Assembly (NCBI GenBank): GCA_028285165.1
Contig: JANQQB010000276.1
Span: 1-32,899, forward strand
Reading direction: 5' to 3'
DNA from: Rhodobiaceae bacterium
Lineage (GTDB): Bacteria > Pseudomonadota > Alphaproteobacteria > Rhizobiales > JANQQB01
DNA length: 32,899 nt
The translations under genes were made by a program, and so were the position numbers. Below are positions 1 through 8,215 of the stretch, piece after piece. Numbering within the stretch: the stretch's first letter is position 1; every line of letters starts with the position of its first letter. Below the pieces are notes generated by a model. It ran no database searches. It saw only the letters and a program-made list of their open reading frames with translations, and was not told the origin of the DNA.

Positions 1-305
1 TAGCTCTCCGCGAACCGGTCGATCACCGCATCCTGGAAGCGGGATTCGTAATCGAGGACGTAGTGCGGAATGCCGAGGGTTTCGGCAACCCGGCGGGCGT
101 CGTGAATGTCCTGACCGGCGCAGCAGGCGCCCTTGCGGTGCACAGCGGCGCCGTGGTCATACAATTGCAGCGTCATGCCGACGACATCGTAACCGGCACG
201 GGCCAGAAGCCCGGCGACGACGGAGGAATCGACGCCGCCCGACATGGCGACAACAACCCGCGTGTCAGCCGGCTTCCCGGGCAGATCCAACAGGTTTCCA
301 GACAT
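1..305 (-). CDS. mnmA: tRNA-specific 2-thiouridylase MnmA, N-terminal part (runs off window start)
   Basis: Reverse-strand translation [52 protein letters not shown]...[31 protein letters not shown]-loop SGGVDSS plus MnmA-type GMTLQLYD and [11 protein letters not shown] motifs. Confidence 0.92.
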   Translation of the reverse strand, partial: MSGNLLDLPGKPADTRVVVAMSGGVDSSVVAGLLARAGYDVVGMTLQLYDHGAAVHRKGACCAGQDIHDARRVAETLGIPHYVLDYESRFQDAVIDRFAES

Positions 306-496
306 GGTATCGACCTTCAACAAGCCACGCGAACCGTCGGTGCGGATCGACGCGGGGTGTCTTGCGCGGGTCTGCTGCCTCGGCCGGTCCGGTCAGCCGT
401 GTCCTGAACCGGTATGCTCCTGGGTGCGACTGCCGCGCGTGTGTTTCAGGATATATAGAGGAGGCACGCAAAAAACGCCAACTTTGTGGGAAAGAC

Positions 497-520
497 TTGC
501 CGGACGGCAACTTGGTGCCG
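497..520. promoter_or_regulatory. Candidate FlbD/enhancer-type inverted repeats upstream of the fliK promoter
   Basis: TTGCCG-GA-CGGCAA (497-510) overlapping CGGCA-N6-TGCCG (505-520), about 80-100 bp upstream of a sigma-54-like promoter; flbD lies in the same cluster. Confidence 0.35.
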
Positions 521-598
521 GCGGTTTTGCGCTGTGCCGCTGTCCGTCACTTTTGTTAACCCTCTGCAATTGCTCATTTAAACTCCATGCTTCCGGTT

Positions 599-614
599 TG
601 GCATCGCACTTGCT
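599..614 (+). promoter_or_regulatory. Sigma-54-type (-24/-12) promoter for fliK-flgD
   Basis: TGGCATCGCACTTGCT aligns to TGGCACRNNNNTTGCW with exact GG-N10-GC spacing, 37 bp upstream of the fliK start. Confidence 0.7.
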
Positions 615-650
615 TCTGACTCGGCGAACGTTGCTTGCGCGAGGGCAATC

Positions 651-2390
651 ATGGCATTGAATGGATCTTTGCTGATCGATCAGCTGGCACCGGTGGATCG
701 GAGCCAGACAAATCCGGCCCGGAGTGCCCGGACCGAACGATCGCCAGCAGATGCCAGGACCGACGCGGATGCCGGATCCGGGTCCTTCGATGCGGCGCTC
801 CGGGAAAGCACGGCCGAAAAACCTGAGCCGCGTGCCACCAAAACGAGCGACAGGTCCAACGAAACCGCTGCGACCGAGACCGCATCCGGAACCTCACCGG
901 AGGCTGAAACTGACACATCAAGGAATGCGACGGGCGCTTCGGACAAGACCTCCGACACTGGCTCCGAGGCTGGCGGGCCGGGTGAAACGCCGGCTGAGGA
1001 TATCGCTTTCTCCGGGCCGTCCGACGGCGAGACACCCGACAGCCAGGCGGCTGCACTGCCGGTCGCCGGGGCGACCGGAACGGCTCCGGTTCTCGGCAAT
1101 CTGTTGGGCGCTGCCGGCGTCACCACCGACATCGTTCTGGAGGGTGCGCCTGCCGCGGCGCGTGGCGGTCTCGCCGGAGCGGTGACCGATGCAGCCGAGG
1201 CCATCCTGCCGGGGTCGGAAGCGCGCCCAGCGGCCGGTGCCGGAGCGGCCGGTGCTGCTGCGTCCGGTACCGGCGCGGACGCGGCTGAGACACCTGTGCC
1301 GACAGTGCCCCGCTCTCCGGTTACGCCGACACCAGCGGGCACGGCCGCGGTGCCGGCCGATAACCCGTCGACGGCTGTGAGGCCGGACCTTGCCGCTGCC
1401 GTGAAGTCGGCGCTCGCGGAAGAAGGGCTTACGCCTGACGTTGCCAAATCCGGATCGACCCAAGGCCAGCCAAGTGCACCGACCGGCAGTGTCGAGCCGG
1501 CGCTTTCACCCGACGCGGCCAAGGCGCTGACGCCGCGTCCGGTTCCGGGCTTCGAAAACGCCCTGGTGCGCGGCACCCGGGTCGAAGGTGCTGCATCCGG
1601 TCCCGTGTCCCCCGACGCCGACGCGGCGTTGACTGTCCTTGACGGTGAAACTCTGGACGACGCGTTGTCGGACGGCGACCTGTTGCCGTCCTCTCGATCC
1701 CGTGTCGCTGCCGAGGCAGGTACGGGCTCGAACCCGACCCAGGCTGCGGTACCGAGTACGTCCCTGGCGGGCCTGCAAGGGGCGGTGTCCGGTGCGGCAG
1801 GCCGGTTCGCCGCTCTTGTGGGGCAGGGGGCCGCAGGTCAGGCAGAGGCCGCAGACCTGCCCGCCGGGCTCGGCGGTCTGGAAGCCGCCGGCGCCGTCAA
1901 ACCGGATACAGCCTTTGCCACCCTGACACCGCAGGCGGTTTCGGAAGCGGCCGGGCCGCGGACGCTCTCGCCGGCCATCGTGTCGGCCGCCGGTGCGATC
2001 GCGCGCGGGGCTGCCGCCGGTGAAAACCGGTTTTCCATCCGTCTCGACCCGCCGGAACTCGGACGGGTCGATGTGCGCCTGAAGATCGGCGATGACGGTG
2101 TGGCGCGCGCGCATCTGATCGTCGAGCGGTCGGAAACACTGGATCTGTTCCTGCGCGATCAACGCAACCTGGAACGCGCCCTGGAGCAGGCCGGCGTCAA
2201 GACCGATGCGGCATCGCTGCAATTCAGCCTGAAGGGCGACGGTGACGGGCAGGCGGGATTTGCGGCATCCGAGGGCAATGACGCGAGCGGACTTGCCGGC
2301 TCAGGCGCAGAGGATCCCGACGCCGTCGACCTGTCGGCTTCCGACCCGTCGGACCGCAGCCATGACGGGGTCCTGAACATCACGATCTAG
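651..2390 (+). CDS. fliK: Flagellar hook-length control protein FliK-like
   Basis: Long Ala/Pro/Thr-rich N-terminus and C-terminal Flg_hook domain (NRFSIRLDPPELGRVDVRLKIGDDGVARAHLIVERSETLDLFLRDQRNLERALEQAGV); immediately upstream of flgD. Confidence 0.85.
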   Translation: MALNGSLLIDQLAPVDRSQTNPARSARTERSPADARTDADAGSGSFDAALRESTAEKPEPRATKTSDRSNETAATETASGTSPEAETDTSRNATGASDKTSDTGSEAGGPGETPAEDIAFSGPSDGETPDSQAAALPVAGATGTAPVLGNLLGAAGVTTDIVLEGAPAAARGGLAGAVTDAAEAILPGSEARPAAGAGAAGAAASGTGADAAETPVPTVPRSPVTPTPAGTAAVPADNPSTAVRPDLAAAVKSALAEEGLTPDVAKSGSTQGQPSAPTGSVEPALSPDAAKALTPRPVPGFENALVRGTRVEGAASGPVSPDADAALTVLDGETLDDALSDGDLLPSSRSRVAAEAGTGSNPTQAAVPSTSLAGLQGAVSGAAGRFAALVGQGAAGQAEAADLPAGLGGLEAAGAVKPDTAFATLTPQAVSEAAGPRTLSPAIVSAAGAIARGAAAGENRFSIRLDPPELGRVDVRLKIGDDGVARAHLIVERSETLDLFLRDQRNLERALEQAGVKTDAASLQFSLKGDGDGQAGFAASEGNDASGLAGSGAEDPDAVDLSASDPSDRSHDGVLNITI

Positions 2391-2446
2391 GCCCCGTTGT
2401 TACACTACAGACCCGCGCCGGAACCGGCGCGTCGAGGGACACACAC

Positions 2447-3121
2447 ATGAGTGATTTTGCGCTTTTCGGCGTCAATACGGCCAACCCGCAGACCGCTACG
2501 TCAGCATCGAGCGACAATTCCGAACTGGCCAGCGATTTCGATACGTTCCTGACGCTGCTCACGACGCAACTGGAAAACCAGTTGCCGACCGATCCCCTGG
2601 ATTCCAACCAGTTCACCGAGCAGTTGGTGCAATATTCCACGGTGGAACAGCAGATCAAATCGAATGAGCACCTGGAGAGCATTCTGGGCGCGTTGTCGAC
2701 CGCAAATGTTGCGAGCCTGGCCAGCTATATCGGAACCGAGGTCGCGGCTTCCGGCGAGACCACCCAGCTCGTCAACGGCGAAGCGACCTGGGCGTTCGAT
2801 GCCGCCAGCCCGGCAGCGGAAGCCACGATCCGCATTCGCGACGCATCCGGCAACGTGGTTTACAACGAAGTGAGGTCGCTGGAGAGCGGCAAGGGGTCGT
2901 TCGTCTGGGATGGACGCAGCGATACCGGAGTTCAGATGCCGGACGGCTTCTATACGATTTCGATCAACGCCCAGAACCAGGGCCGGCCGGTCAATGTGTC
3001 GACCAACGCTGTGGAAGGCCTTGTGACGGCGATCGACACAACCGGGACCGAACCGACGCTGACCGTGGACGGCCAGCGCGTGCCGCTGTCGGCCGTCAGT
3101 TCGATCAAGGGCGCGAGCTGA
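2447..3121 (+). CDS. flgD: Flagellar hook assembly (capping) protein FlgD
   Basis: DFDTFLTLLTTQLENQLPTDPLDSNQFTEQLVQYSTVEQQIKSNEHLESI and FlgD Ig-like region (GSFVWDGRSDTGVQMPDGFYTISINAQ). Confidence 0.95.
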   Translation: MSDFALFGVNTANPQTATSASSDNSELASDFDTFLTLLTTQLENQLPTDPLDSNQFTEQLVQYSTVEQQIKSNEHLESILGALSTANVASLASYIGTEVAASGETTQLVNGEATWAFDAASPAAEATIRIRDASGNVVYNEVRSLESGKGSFVWDGRSDTGVQMPDGFYTISINAQNQGRPVNVSTNAVEGLVTAIDTTGTEPTLTVDGQRVPLSAVSSIKGAS

Positions 3122-3222
3122 TCGATCCCTGCTGCCTCCGGGCTAGTACCTCTGAGCAGAAGTCCTGACGCGTTTGATGGTGAAGATTTTCCCTTTGGCT
3201 AGGCGCGTTGTGCAGCGCGATC

Positions 3223-3246
3223 GCAACGGCGATGTTTCGCCGTTGC
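3223..3246. repeat. Hairpin H1
   Basis: GCAACGGCGA-TGTT-TCGCCGTTGC, 10 bp perfect stem. Confidence 0.9.
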
Positions 3247-3256
3247 CCTTTCCTGA

Positions 3257-3280
3257 TCAAATCGGAAACATCCGATTTGA
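3257..3280. repeat. Hairpin H2
   Basis: TCAAATCGGA-AACA-TCCGATTTGA, 10 bp perfect stem. Confidence 0.9.
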
Positions 3281-3330
3281 CGCGCATCGGGCAAACAACG
3301 CAACGACGTCCAAAGGGCAAATGTTCCCCA

Positions 3331-3356
3331 CCAAACACGGATGTTTCCGTGTTTGG
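3331..3356. repeat. Hairpin H3
   Basis: CCAAACACGGA-TGTT-TCCGTGTTTGG, 11 bp perfect stem. Confidence 0.9.
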
Positions 3357-3367
3357 CAGCTAAAGTA

Positions 3368-3395
3368 GCGCAAGTCGGAAACATCCGACTTGCGC
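3368..3395. repeat. Hairpin H4
   Basis: GCGCAAGTCGGA-AACA-TCCGACTTGCGC, 12 bp perfect stem. Confidence 0.9.
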
Positions 3396-3438
3396 GGCCG
3401 TCTTTCCCTGGCCTTCGGACGTCGTTGCGATCATTTCA

Positions 3439-3454
3439 TGGTGCTACAGCACCA
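3439..3454. repeat. Short hairpin H5 near the right arm of the element
   Basis: TGGTGC-TACA-GCACCA. Confidence 0.6.
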
Positions 3455-3572
3455 CATCAATGACCGCGCCTAGCCGAAGACCAGGAAAAGTCGGTCAAAC
3501 GGGTCAGGATTTCTGCTCAGAGGTACTAGCTGGCGAGGCAACTCAAAGTGTTACCGAGAGATTGATTACGGT

Positions 3573-3587
3573 TTAGGCAAATTTTAA
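3573..3587 (+). promoter_or_regulatory. CtrA-type box upstream of sciP
   Basis: TTAG-N7(GCAAATT)-TTAA, one mismatch to TTAA-N7-TTAA, 53 bp upstream of the sciP start. Confidence 0.5.
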
Positions 3588-3639
3588 AGCGCGGCTGCTA
3601 CTCTGCCCTTCGTCCAGGTCAGGATGAGTAGAGAGTAGT

Positions 3640-3915
3640 ATGACCGAGAGTATTCGACCACGCGTAAAATATGTGATCGGACCGGACGGCAGTCCGTTGA
3701 CGGTCGCTGATCTGCCGCCGCCGACGACGCGGCGCTGGGTGATCCGCAGAAAGGCCGAGGTGGTGGCGGCCGTGCGCGGTGGACTTCTGTCGCTTGACGA
3801 AGCCTGCCAGCGTTACACACTGACTGTCGAGGAGTTTCTTTCCTGGCAAGCTTCGATCGACAACCACGGCCTTGCCGGCCTGCGCACGACGCGTATCCAG
3901 CAATATCGCGGGTGA
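3640..3915 (+). CDS. sciP: CtrA inhibitor SciP (DUF1153 family)
   Basis: VKYVIGPDGSPLTVADLPPPTTRRWVIRRKAEVVAAVRGGLLSLDEACQRYTLTVEEFLSWQ, characteristic SciP/DUF1153 sequence. Confidence 0.92.
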   Translation: MTESIRPRVKYVIGPDGSPLTVADLPPPTTRRWVIRRKAEVVAAVRGGLLSLDEACQRYTLTVEEFLSWQASIDNHGLAGLRTTRIQQYRG

Positions 3916-4023
3916 TCCGTTCCGGCCTGCGGCCGGATCATTGTCACCGTAGCGGATCATAATACAAAGAAACTTGGAACAGGGGGCGCGCAGCGATTCC
4001 CTGACCGGGCGTCATTACCGAAA

Positions 4024-4063
4024 AAAGGGCCGGCCGATTGCGCCGGCCCTTTCGCTTTTTTGC
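4024..4063 (+). terminator. Rho-independent terminator upstream of the fliF promoter region
   Basis: AAAGGGCCGGC-cgattgc-GCCGGCCCTTT followed by cgcTTTTTT. Confidence 0.75.
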
Positions 4064-4164
4064 CGGAATTCCGCCATCAATCCTCCGTCCGACCCGCCCG
4101 CATTGCCGGGAGTGTGCGCCACCGCGCACGGATCGGTCCCGGATCGGCAATTTTTACCCAGCCG

Positions 4165-4179
4165 TTAATCCCTTGTTTA
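4165..4179 (+). promoter_or_regulatory. CtrA-type box upstream of the fliF operon
   Basis: TTAA-N7(TCCCTTG)-TTTA, one mismatch to TTAA-N7-TTAA. Confidence 0.5.
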
Positions 4180-4299
4180 CCATGATGGTGGGAAATTCCT
4201 GCCCAGCCGAAGCGCTGCGGTCCGACCCTGTCCTGCCACTCCCCCAGGACCGCCCGCGCGGCGGCCGAGTGCAACAAAGGCGACGGGCGGATACACGTT

Positions 4300-5973
4300 G
4301 TGAAAGGGTTTTTCGAATTCTTGCGATCTCTCGGCCCTGCCCGTCTGGGCGCCATGGGGGCGGTCGCGGCGATCATGGTGGGGTTTCTGGCCTTCATCAC
4401 GCTGCGTATTTCCGCCGATACCATGGCGCCCCTTTACACCGATCTCACGTTTGACGATTCGGCCGCGATCGTCAGTGAACTGGAAGCCCGCAACATCCCT
4501 TATCAGACCCGCCGCGACGGATCGGCCATTCTCGTGCCGAGCGACGACGTGCTGCGGCTGCGGTTCCAATTGGCCGAACAGGGCCTGCCGACCGGCGGCT
4601 CGGTCGGCTACGAAATTTTCGACAAGACCGATACGCTCGGGGCGACGAATTTCGTTCAGAATATCAACCATCTGCGGGCGCTGGAAGGCGAGTTGACGCG
4701 AACCATCCGGGCAATCGACCGGGTCGTCGCCGCCCGGGTCCACCTGGTTATCCCGGAGCGGGAATTGTTCCGGCGCGAACGCAAGGAACCGAGCGCGTCG
4801 ATCGTCGTCAAATCGCGCGGCGCACTGGATTCCAGCCAGATCAAGGCGATCCAGCACCTTGTGGCGACCGCCGTCGAAGGTCTCGACCCGCGCCGGGTCT
4901 CCATCGTCGACGAAACCGGGCGCTTATTGGCGAGCGGCGTGGCGATCGACAGTCCGGGCGGCGTCGCGGGCGATTCAGATGAGCGAAACCTCGCCTTCGA
5001 GACCCGGCTGAAACGCGAGATTGAAGAGATCCTGACCAGCGTGGTCGGCCCCGGTCGGGCACGGGTGGAGATCTCCGCCGAACTCGACTTCAACCGCATC
5101 ACTGAGACATCGGAAGAATTCGACCCCGAAGGCCAGGTTGTGCGCTCGACCCAGACGCGGGAGGAAACGTCATCGAGCTCGGAAGACGAGGACGGCGTGA
5201 CCGCGGGCAACCAATTGCCGAACGCCGACCAGCAGGGTGCCGACGGCGGTCCTTCCAATCAGCAGGCCAGTTCCTCGACCGAGGAAATCGTCAATTACGA
5301 GGTCTCCAAGACCACCAAGACGCAAGTTCTGGAAGCCGGCCGGATCAAGCGTCTGTCCGTCGCCGTCCTGGTCGACGGTGTCTACACTCCCGATGCCCAG
5401 GGCAATTTGGGCTACCAGCCCCGGCCGGCAGAGGAAATGGACCGCATCGCCGCGCTGGTGCGTTCCGCGGTCGGTTTCGACCAGACCCGCGGCGACATCG
5501 TCGAAGTGGTCAATCTGCGGTTCGCCGAGCGCCCGGACCTGCTTGCCGGATCGGAAGACGGCCCCGGTCTGTTCGACTTCACCAAGGCCGACATCATGCA
5601 ATTGATCGAGCTGGGCGTGACGCTGTTGCTCGGCCTTCTGGTGCTTCTGTTCGCTGTTCGCCCGCTGTTGAAGCGGGTGTTTGCCGAAAGTGATCCGGCG
5701 CCGGCGATTGCAGCGGAGGGAACGCCGGCGCTGAACGCCGACGGAACACCCGCGCTCGAAGGTCCGTCTGCGGAGGAGACCGAGGGCGCGCTTACGATGG
5801 CCGAAAAGGCGGCCGCCAGCGAAAGCGTCGTGGCAAATCTGGAATGGATCGAAAAGGCCAAGGCGGACGGGGCCGTCCAGTTGAAGACCATCCAACACGT
5901 GTCGGACCTGATCGAGGAATATCCGAATGATGCCGTGGCTCTGGTGCGCAGCTGGCTGCAGGAGGCTGCCTGA
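4300..5973 (+). CDS. fliF: Flagellar M-ring protein FliF (GTG start)
   Basis: [100 protein letters not shown]. Confidence 0.97.
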   Translation: MKGFFEFLRSLGPARLGAMGAVAAIMVGFLAFITLRISADTMAPLYTDLTFDDSAAIVSELEARNIPYQTRRDGSAILVPSDDVLRLRFQLAEQGLPTGGSVGYEIFDKTDTLGATNFVQNINHLRALEGELTRTIRAIDRVVAARVHLVIPERELFRRERKEPSASIVVKSRGALDSSQIKAIQHLVATAVEGLDPRRVSIVDETGRLLASGVAIDSPGGVAGDSDERNLAFETRLKREIEEILTSVVGPGRARVEISAELDFNRITETSEEFDPEGQVVRSTQTREETSSSSEDEDGVTAGNQLPNADQQGADGGPSNQQASSSTEEIVNYEVSKTTKTQVLEAGRIKRLSVAVLVDGVYTPDAQGNLGYQPRPAEEMDRIAALVRSAVGFDQTRGDIVEVVNLRFAERPDLLAGSEDGPGLFDFTKADIMQLIELGVTLLLGLLVLLFAVRPLLKRVFAESDPAPAIAAEGTPALNADGTPALEGPSAEETEGALTMAEKAAASESVVANLEWIEKAKADGAVQLKTIQHVSDLIEEYPNDAVALVRSWLQEAA

Positions 5974-5975
5974 GG

Positions 5976-7037
5976 ATGGCGAATACACCGGCCACCGTCG
6001 AACCCGGTCAATACCTCGACATTCAGGAGGGCGGCGAAACGCGCGAGCTGAATGGCGCGGAACGGGCAGCCGTTCTGCTTCTGGCGCTCGGCAACGAATA
6101 CGGCAAGCATTTGTGGGAGAAGCTCGACGACATCGAGATCAAGCAGATCTCCATTGCCATGTCCCGGCTCGGGCCGATCACGCCCGGCATGCTCGACGAC
6201 CTGATCGTCGACTTCGTGACGAAGCTGTCGGCGCGCGGCGCGCTGATGGGCAATTACGATTCGACCGAACGCCTGCTCGGCGCCTTCCTGCCGCCCGACC
6301 GGGTGAACGGCATCATGGAGGAGATCCGCGGGCCCGCCGGCCGCAACATGTGGGAAAAGCTGTCGAACGTTCAGGAGAACGTGCTCGCCAATTACCTCAA
6401 GAACGAATACCCGCAAACGGTCGCGCTCGTGCTGTCCAAGATCAGCGCCGACCATTCGGCCCGGGTGCTCGGCAATCTGCCGGAAGATTTCGCGCTGGAA
6501 GTGGTCAACCGCATGCTGCGGATGGAAGCGGTCCAGAAGGAAGTGCTGGAAAAGGTCGAGCAGACGCTGCGCGTGGAATTCATGTCCAACCTGTCGCACA
6601 CGACCCGACAGGATTCGCACGAATTGATGGCCGAGATCTTCAACAATTTCGACCGCCAGACCGAGGCCCGGTTCATCACCGCGCTGGAAGAAGAAAACCG
6701 GGAAGCCGCCGAACGCATCAAGAACCTGATGTTCACGTTCGACGACCTGTCGAAACTGGACGCGGCCAGTGTGCAGACCCTGCTCAGAACCGTGGAGAAG
6801 GATCAATTGTCGATCGCGCTCAAGGGCGCAAACGAGACCATCCGGGAATTCTTCTTCAGCAACATGTCCGGACGCGCGTCCAAGATGATGCGCGACGACA
6901 TGGATGCCATGGGGGCCGTCCGGTTGCGCGACGTGGACGAGGCGCAGGGCGCCATGGTCAATGTCGCCAAGGATCTGGCAGCCAAGGGCGAAATCACCAT
7001 CGCCAAGAACAATTCCGAAGACGAACTGATTTACTAG
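5976..7037 (+). CDS. fliG: Flagellar motor switch protein FliG
   Basis: [85 protein letters not shown]. Confidence 0.97.
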   Translation: MANTPATVEPGQYLDIQEGGETRELNGAERAAVLLLALGNEYGKHLWEKLDDIEIKQISIAMSRLGPITPGMLDDLIVDFVTKLSARGALMGNYDSTERLLGAFLPPDRVNGIMEEIRGPAGRNMWEKLSNVQENVLANYLKNEYPQTVALVLSKISADHSARVLGNLPEDFALEVVNRMLRMEAVQKEVLEKVEQTLRVEFMSNLSHTTRQDSHELMAEIFNNFDRQTEARFITALEEENREAAERIKNLMFTFDDLSKLDAASVQTLLRTVEKDQLSIALKGANETIREFFFSNMSGRASKMMRDDMDAMGAVRLRDVDEAQGAMVNVAKDLAAKGEITIAKNNSEDELIY

Positions 7038-7046
7038 GCACGAAAG

Positions 7047-7811
7047 GTGCAGAGCGCAGGCACAATGACCAATCCGGTCCGGTTTCTTTTCGACAACGAC
7101 TTTGCGGCGCCGCCGCCTGATGCGGCGGTGCCGGAAGAGGAGCTCACGCCGATGATCCCGGTGTCGGAGCACGAGGCTCGCCTGGCCCAGGTCGAGGCCG
7201 AGGCCGTCGAGCGCGGCCGCCGGGAAGGTGAGGCGGGTGCCGTGGCCGCCGCGCAGAACCGGCTCGCGGCGGACACCGAGCGGCTTGCCGACGCCGCGAA
7301 CCGCATGATCGAACTGCTCGACGCCGACATGCGCCGGATCGAAGGCCAGGCTGTCGACCTCTGTGCGGAAATTGCCCGACGCATTGCCGGCCATGCGCTC
7401 GAAGCCTATCCGCATGCGCAAATCCTGGCGCTGATTGAAGAATGCCTGTCGCCGCTGCGGCGGGTCCGGCACCTGGCGATCCGGGTCAACGAAGACGAGG
7501 CCGAGCACCTGAAGGAGCCGATCGAGACTCTGGCTGCAAAGAACGGCTTCGAGGGCCGGCTCCTGATCCTCGGCGAACCGGACACGGCGCCCGGCGATTG
7601 CCGGATCGAGTGGGCGGATGGCGGTATCCTGTTCGAAAGACAGAACGTCCTGCAGGCCGTGAACGAAGCCGTTGAAACTTTTCTTGCAGACCGCGGCGGG
7701 ACCGCGGACCCGGTCGGGGACAACCGGCCGGACCCAGATGAAACGCATGACGGTAGCGGTCCGGATGCGGCAGAGGTCGTGACCGGGCCGGGAGACAGCG
7801 ATCATGGATGA
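7047..7811 (+). CDS. fliH: Flagellar assembly protein FliH-like (alternative start at 7065)
   Basis: Coiled, charged N-terminus and C-terminal FliH-like region (RVRHLAIRVNEDEAEHLKEPIETLAAKNGFEGRLLILGEPDTAPGDCRIEWADGGI); position fliG-fliH-fliN; overlaps fliN start. Confidence 0.85.
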   Translation: MQSAGTMTNPVRFLFDNDFAAPPPDAAVPEEELTPMIPVSEHEARLAQVEAEAVERGRREGEAGAVAAAQNRLAADTERLADAANRMIELLDADMRRIEGQAVDLCAEIARRIAGHALEAYPHAQILALIEECLSPLRRVRHLAIRVNEDEAEHLKEPIETLAAKNGFEGRLLILGEPDTAPGDCRIEWADGGILFERQNVLQAVNEAVETFLADRGGTADPVGDNRPDPDETHDGSGPDAAEVVTGPGDSDHG

Positions 7812-8172
7812 AGACGACATCGAGATGGAAGACCATGTCGAGGATGCCGGCGGATTGGAACTGGCCGAACATGAACGGGCGGCCACGCCCGACGCGCCGG
7901 CCGACGAAGATGTGTCCCTTCAACAGACGGCGGCCGAACTGGAAGCCGTGTTCGATGTGCCGGTACGTGTGTCGGCCATTCTCGGGCGCGCCCGCATGCA
8001 GGTCTCCGACCTGTTGAAAATGAGCTCCGGCACGGTGGTCGAACTCGACCGGAAGGTCGGGGAAGCCATCGACATCTATGTCAACAACCGGCTCGTCGCG
8101 CGCGGCGAAGTCGTGCTGGTGGAAGAAAAACTCGGCGTGACCATGACGGAGATCATCAAGAATGACCGCTGA
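7804..8172 (+). CDS. fliN: Flagellar motor switch protein FliN
   Basis: FDVPVRVSAILGRARMQVSDLLKMSSGTVVELDRKVGEAIDIYVNNRLVARGEVVLVEEKLGVTMTEII (SpoA domain). Confidence 0.96.
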   Translation: MDEDDIEMEDHVEDAGGLELAEHERAATPDAPADEDVSLQQTAAELEAVFDVPVRVSAILGRARMQVSDLLKMSSGTVVELDRKVGEAIDIYVNNRLVARGEVVLVEEKLGVTMTEIIKNDR

Positions 8173-8215
8173 CCGCTCACGCACCGAAACCCCAATAAGA
8201 ACCGGAGACTGACCA

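Larger units (their letters stand above)
3142..3530. repeat. Composite palindromic element with imperfect ~64-66 bp terminal inverted repeats and internal tetraloop hairpins; no credible ORF
   Basis: GCTAGTACCTCTGAGCAGAA (3142-3161) is the exact reverse complement of 3511-3530; GGCTAGGCGCG (3197-3207) of 3465-3475; intervening arm sequence is alignable with mismatches. Confidence 0.85.

Noticed and set aside
556-590. CtrA box around GTTAACCCTCTGCAATTGCTCATTTAA upstream of fliK
   Set aside because: Half-sites are not at the required 7 bp spacing; sigma-54 elements explain this promoter better.
680-1576. 298 aa minus-strand ORF opposite fliK
   Set aside because: Ala/Ser/Pro-rich mirror of the repetitive fliK N-terminus; no independent start or RBS evidence.
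3105-3384. Small ORFs (61-77 aa) inside the palindromic element
   Set aside because: They run through the hairpins and inverted repeats in several frames with no RBS or family resemblance; best explained as open by chance.
3142-3530. CRISPR array interpretation of the repeated GGAAACATCC hairpins
   Set aside because: Repeats are divergent, alternate in orientation, have irregular 10-75 bp spacing, and no cas genes are nearby.
5412-7886. 824 aa minus-strand ORF opposite fliF-fliG-fliH
   Set aside because: Antisense shadow ORF of GC-rich coding sequence; the plus strand has clearly recognisable FliF/FliG/FliH and the antisense protein has no family-like motifs.
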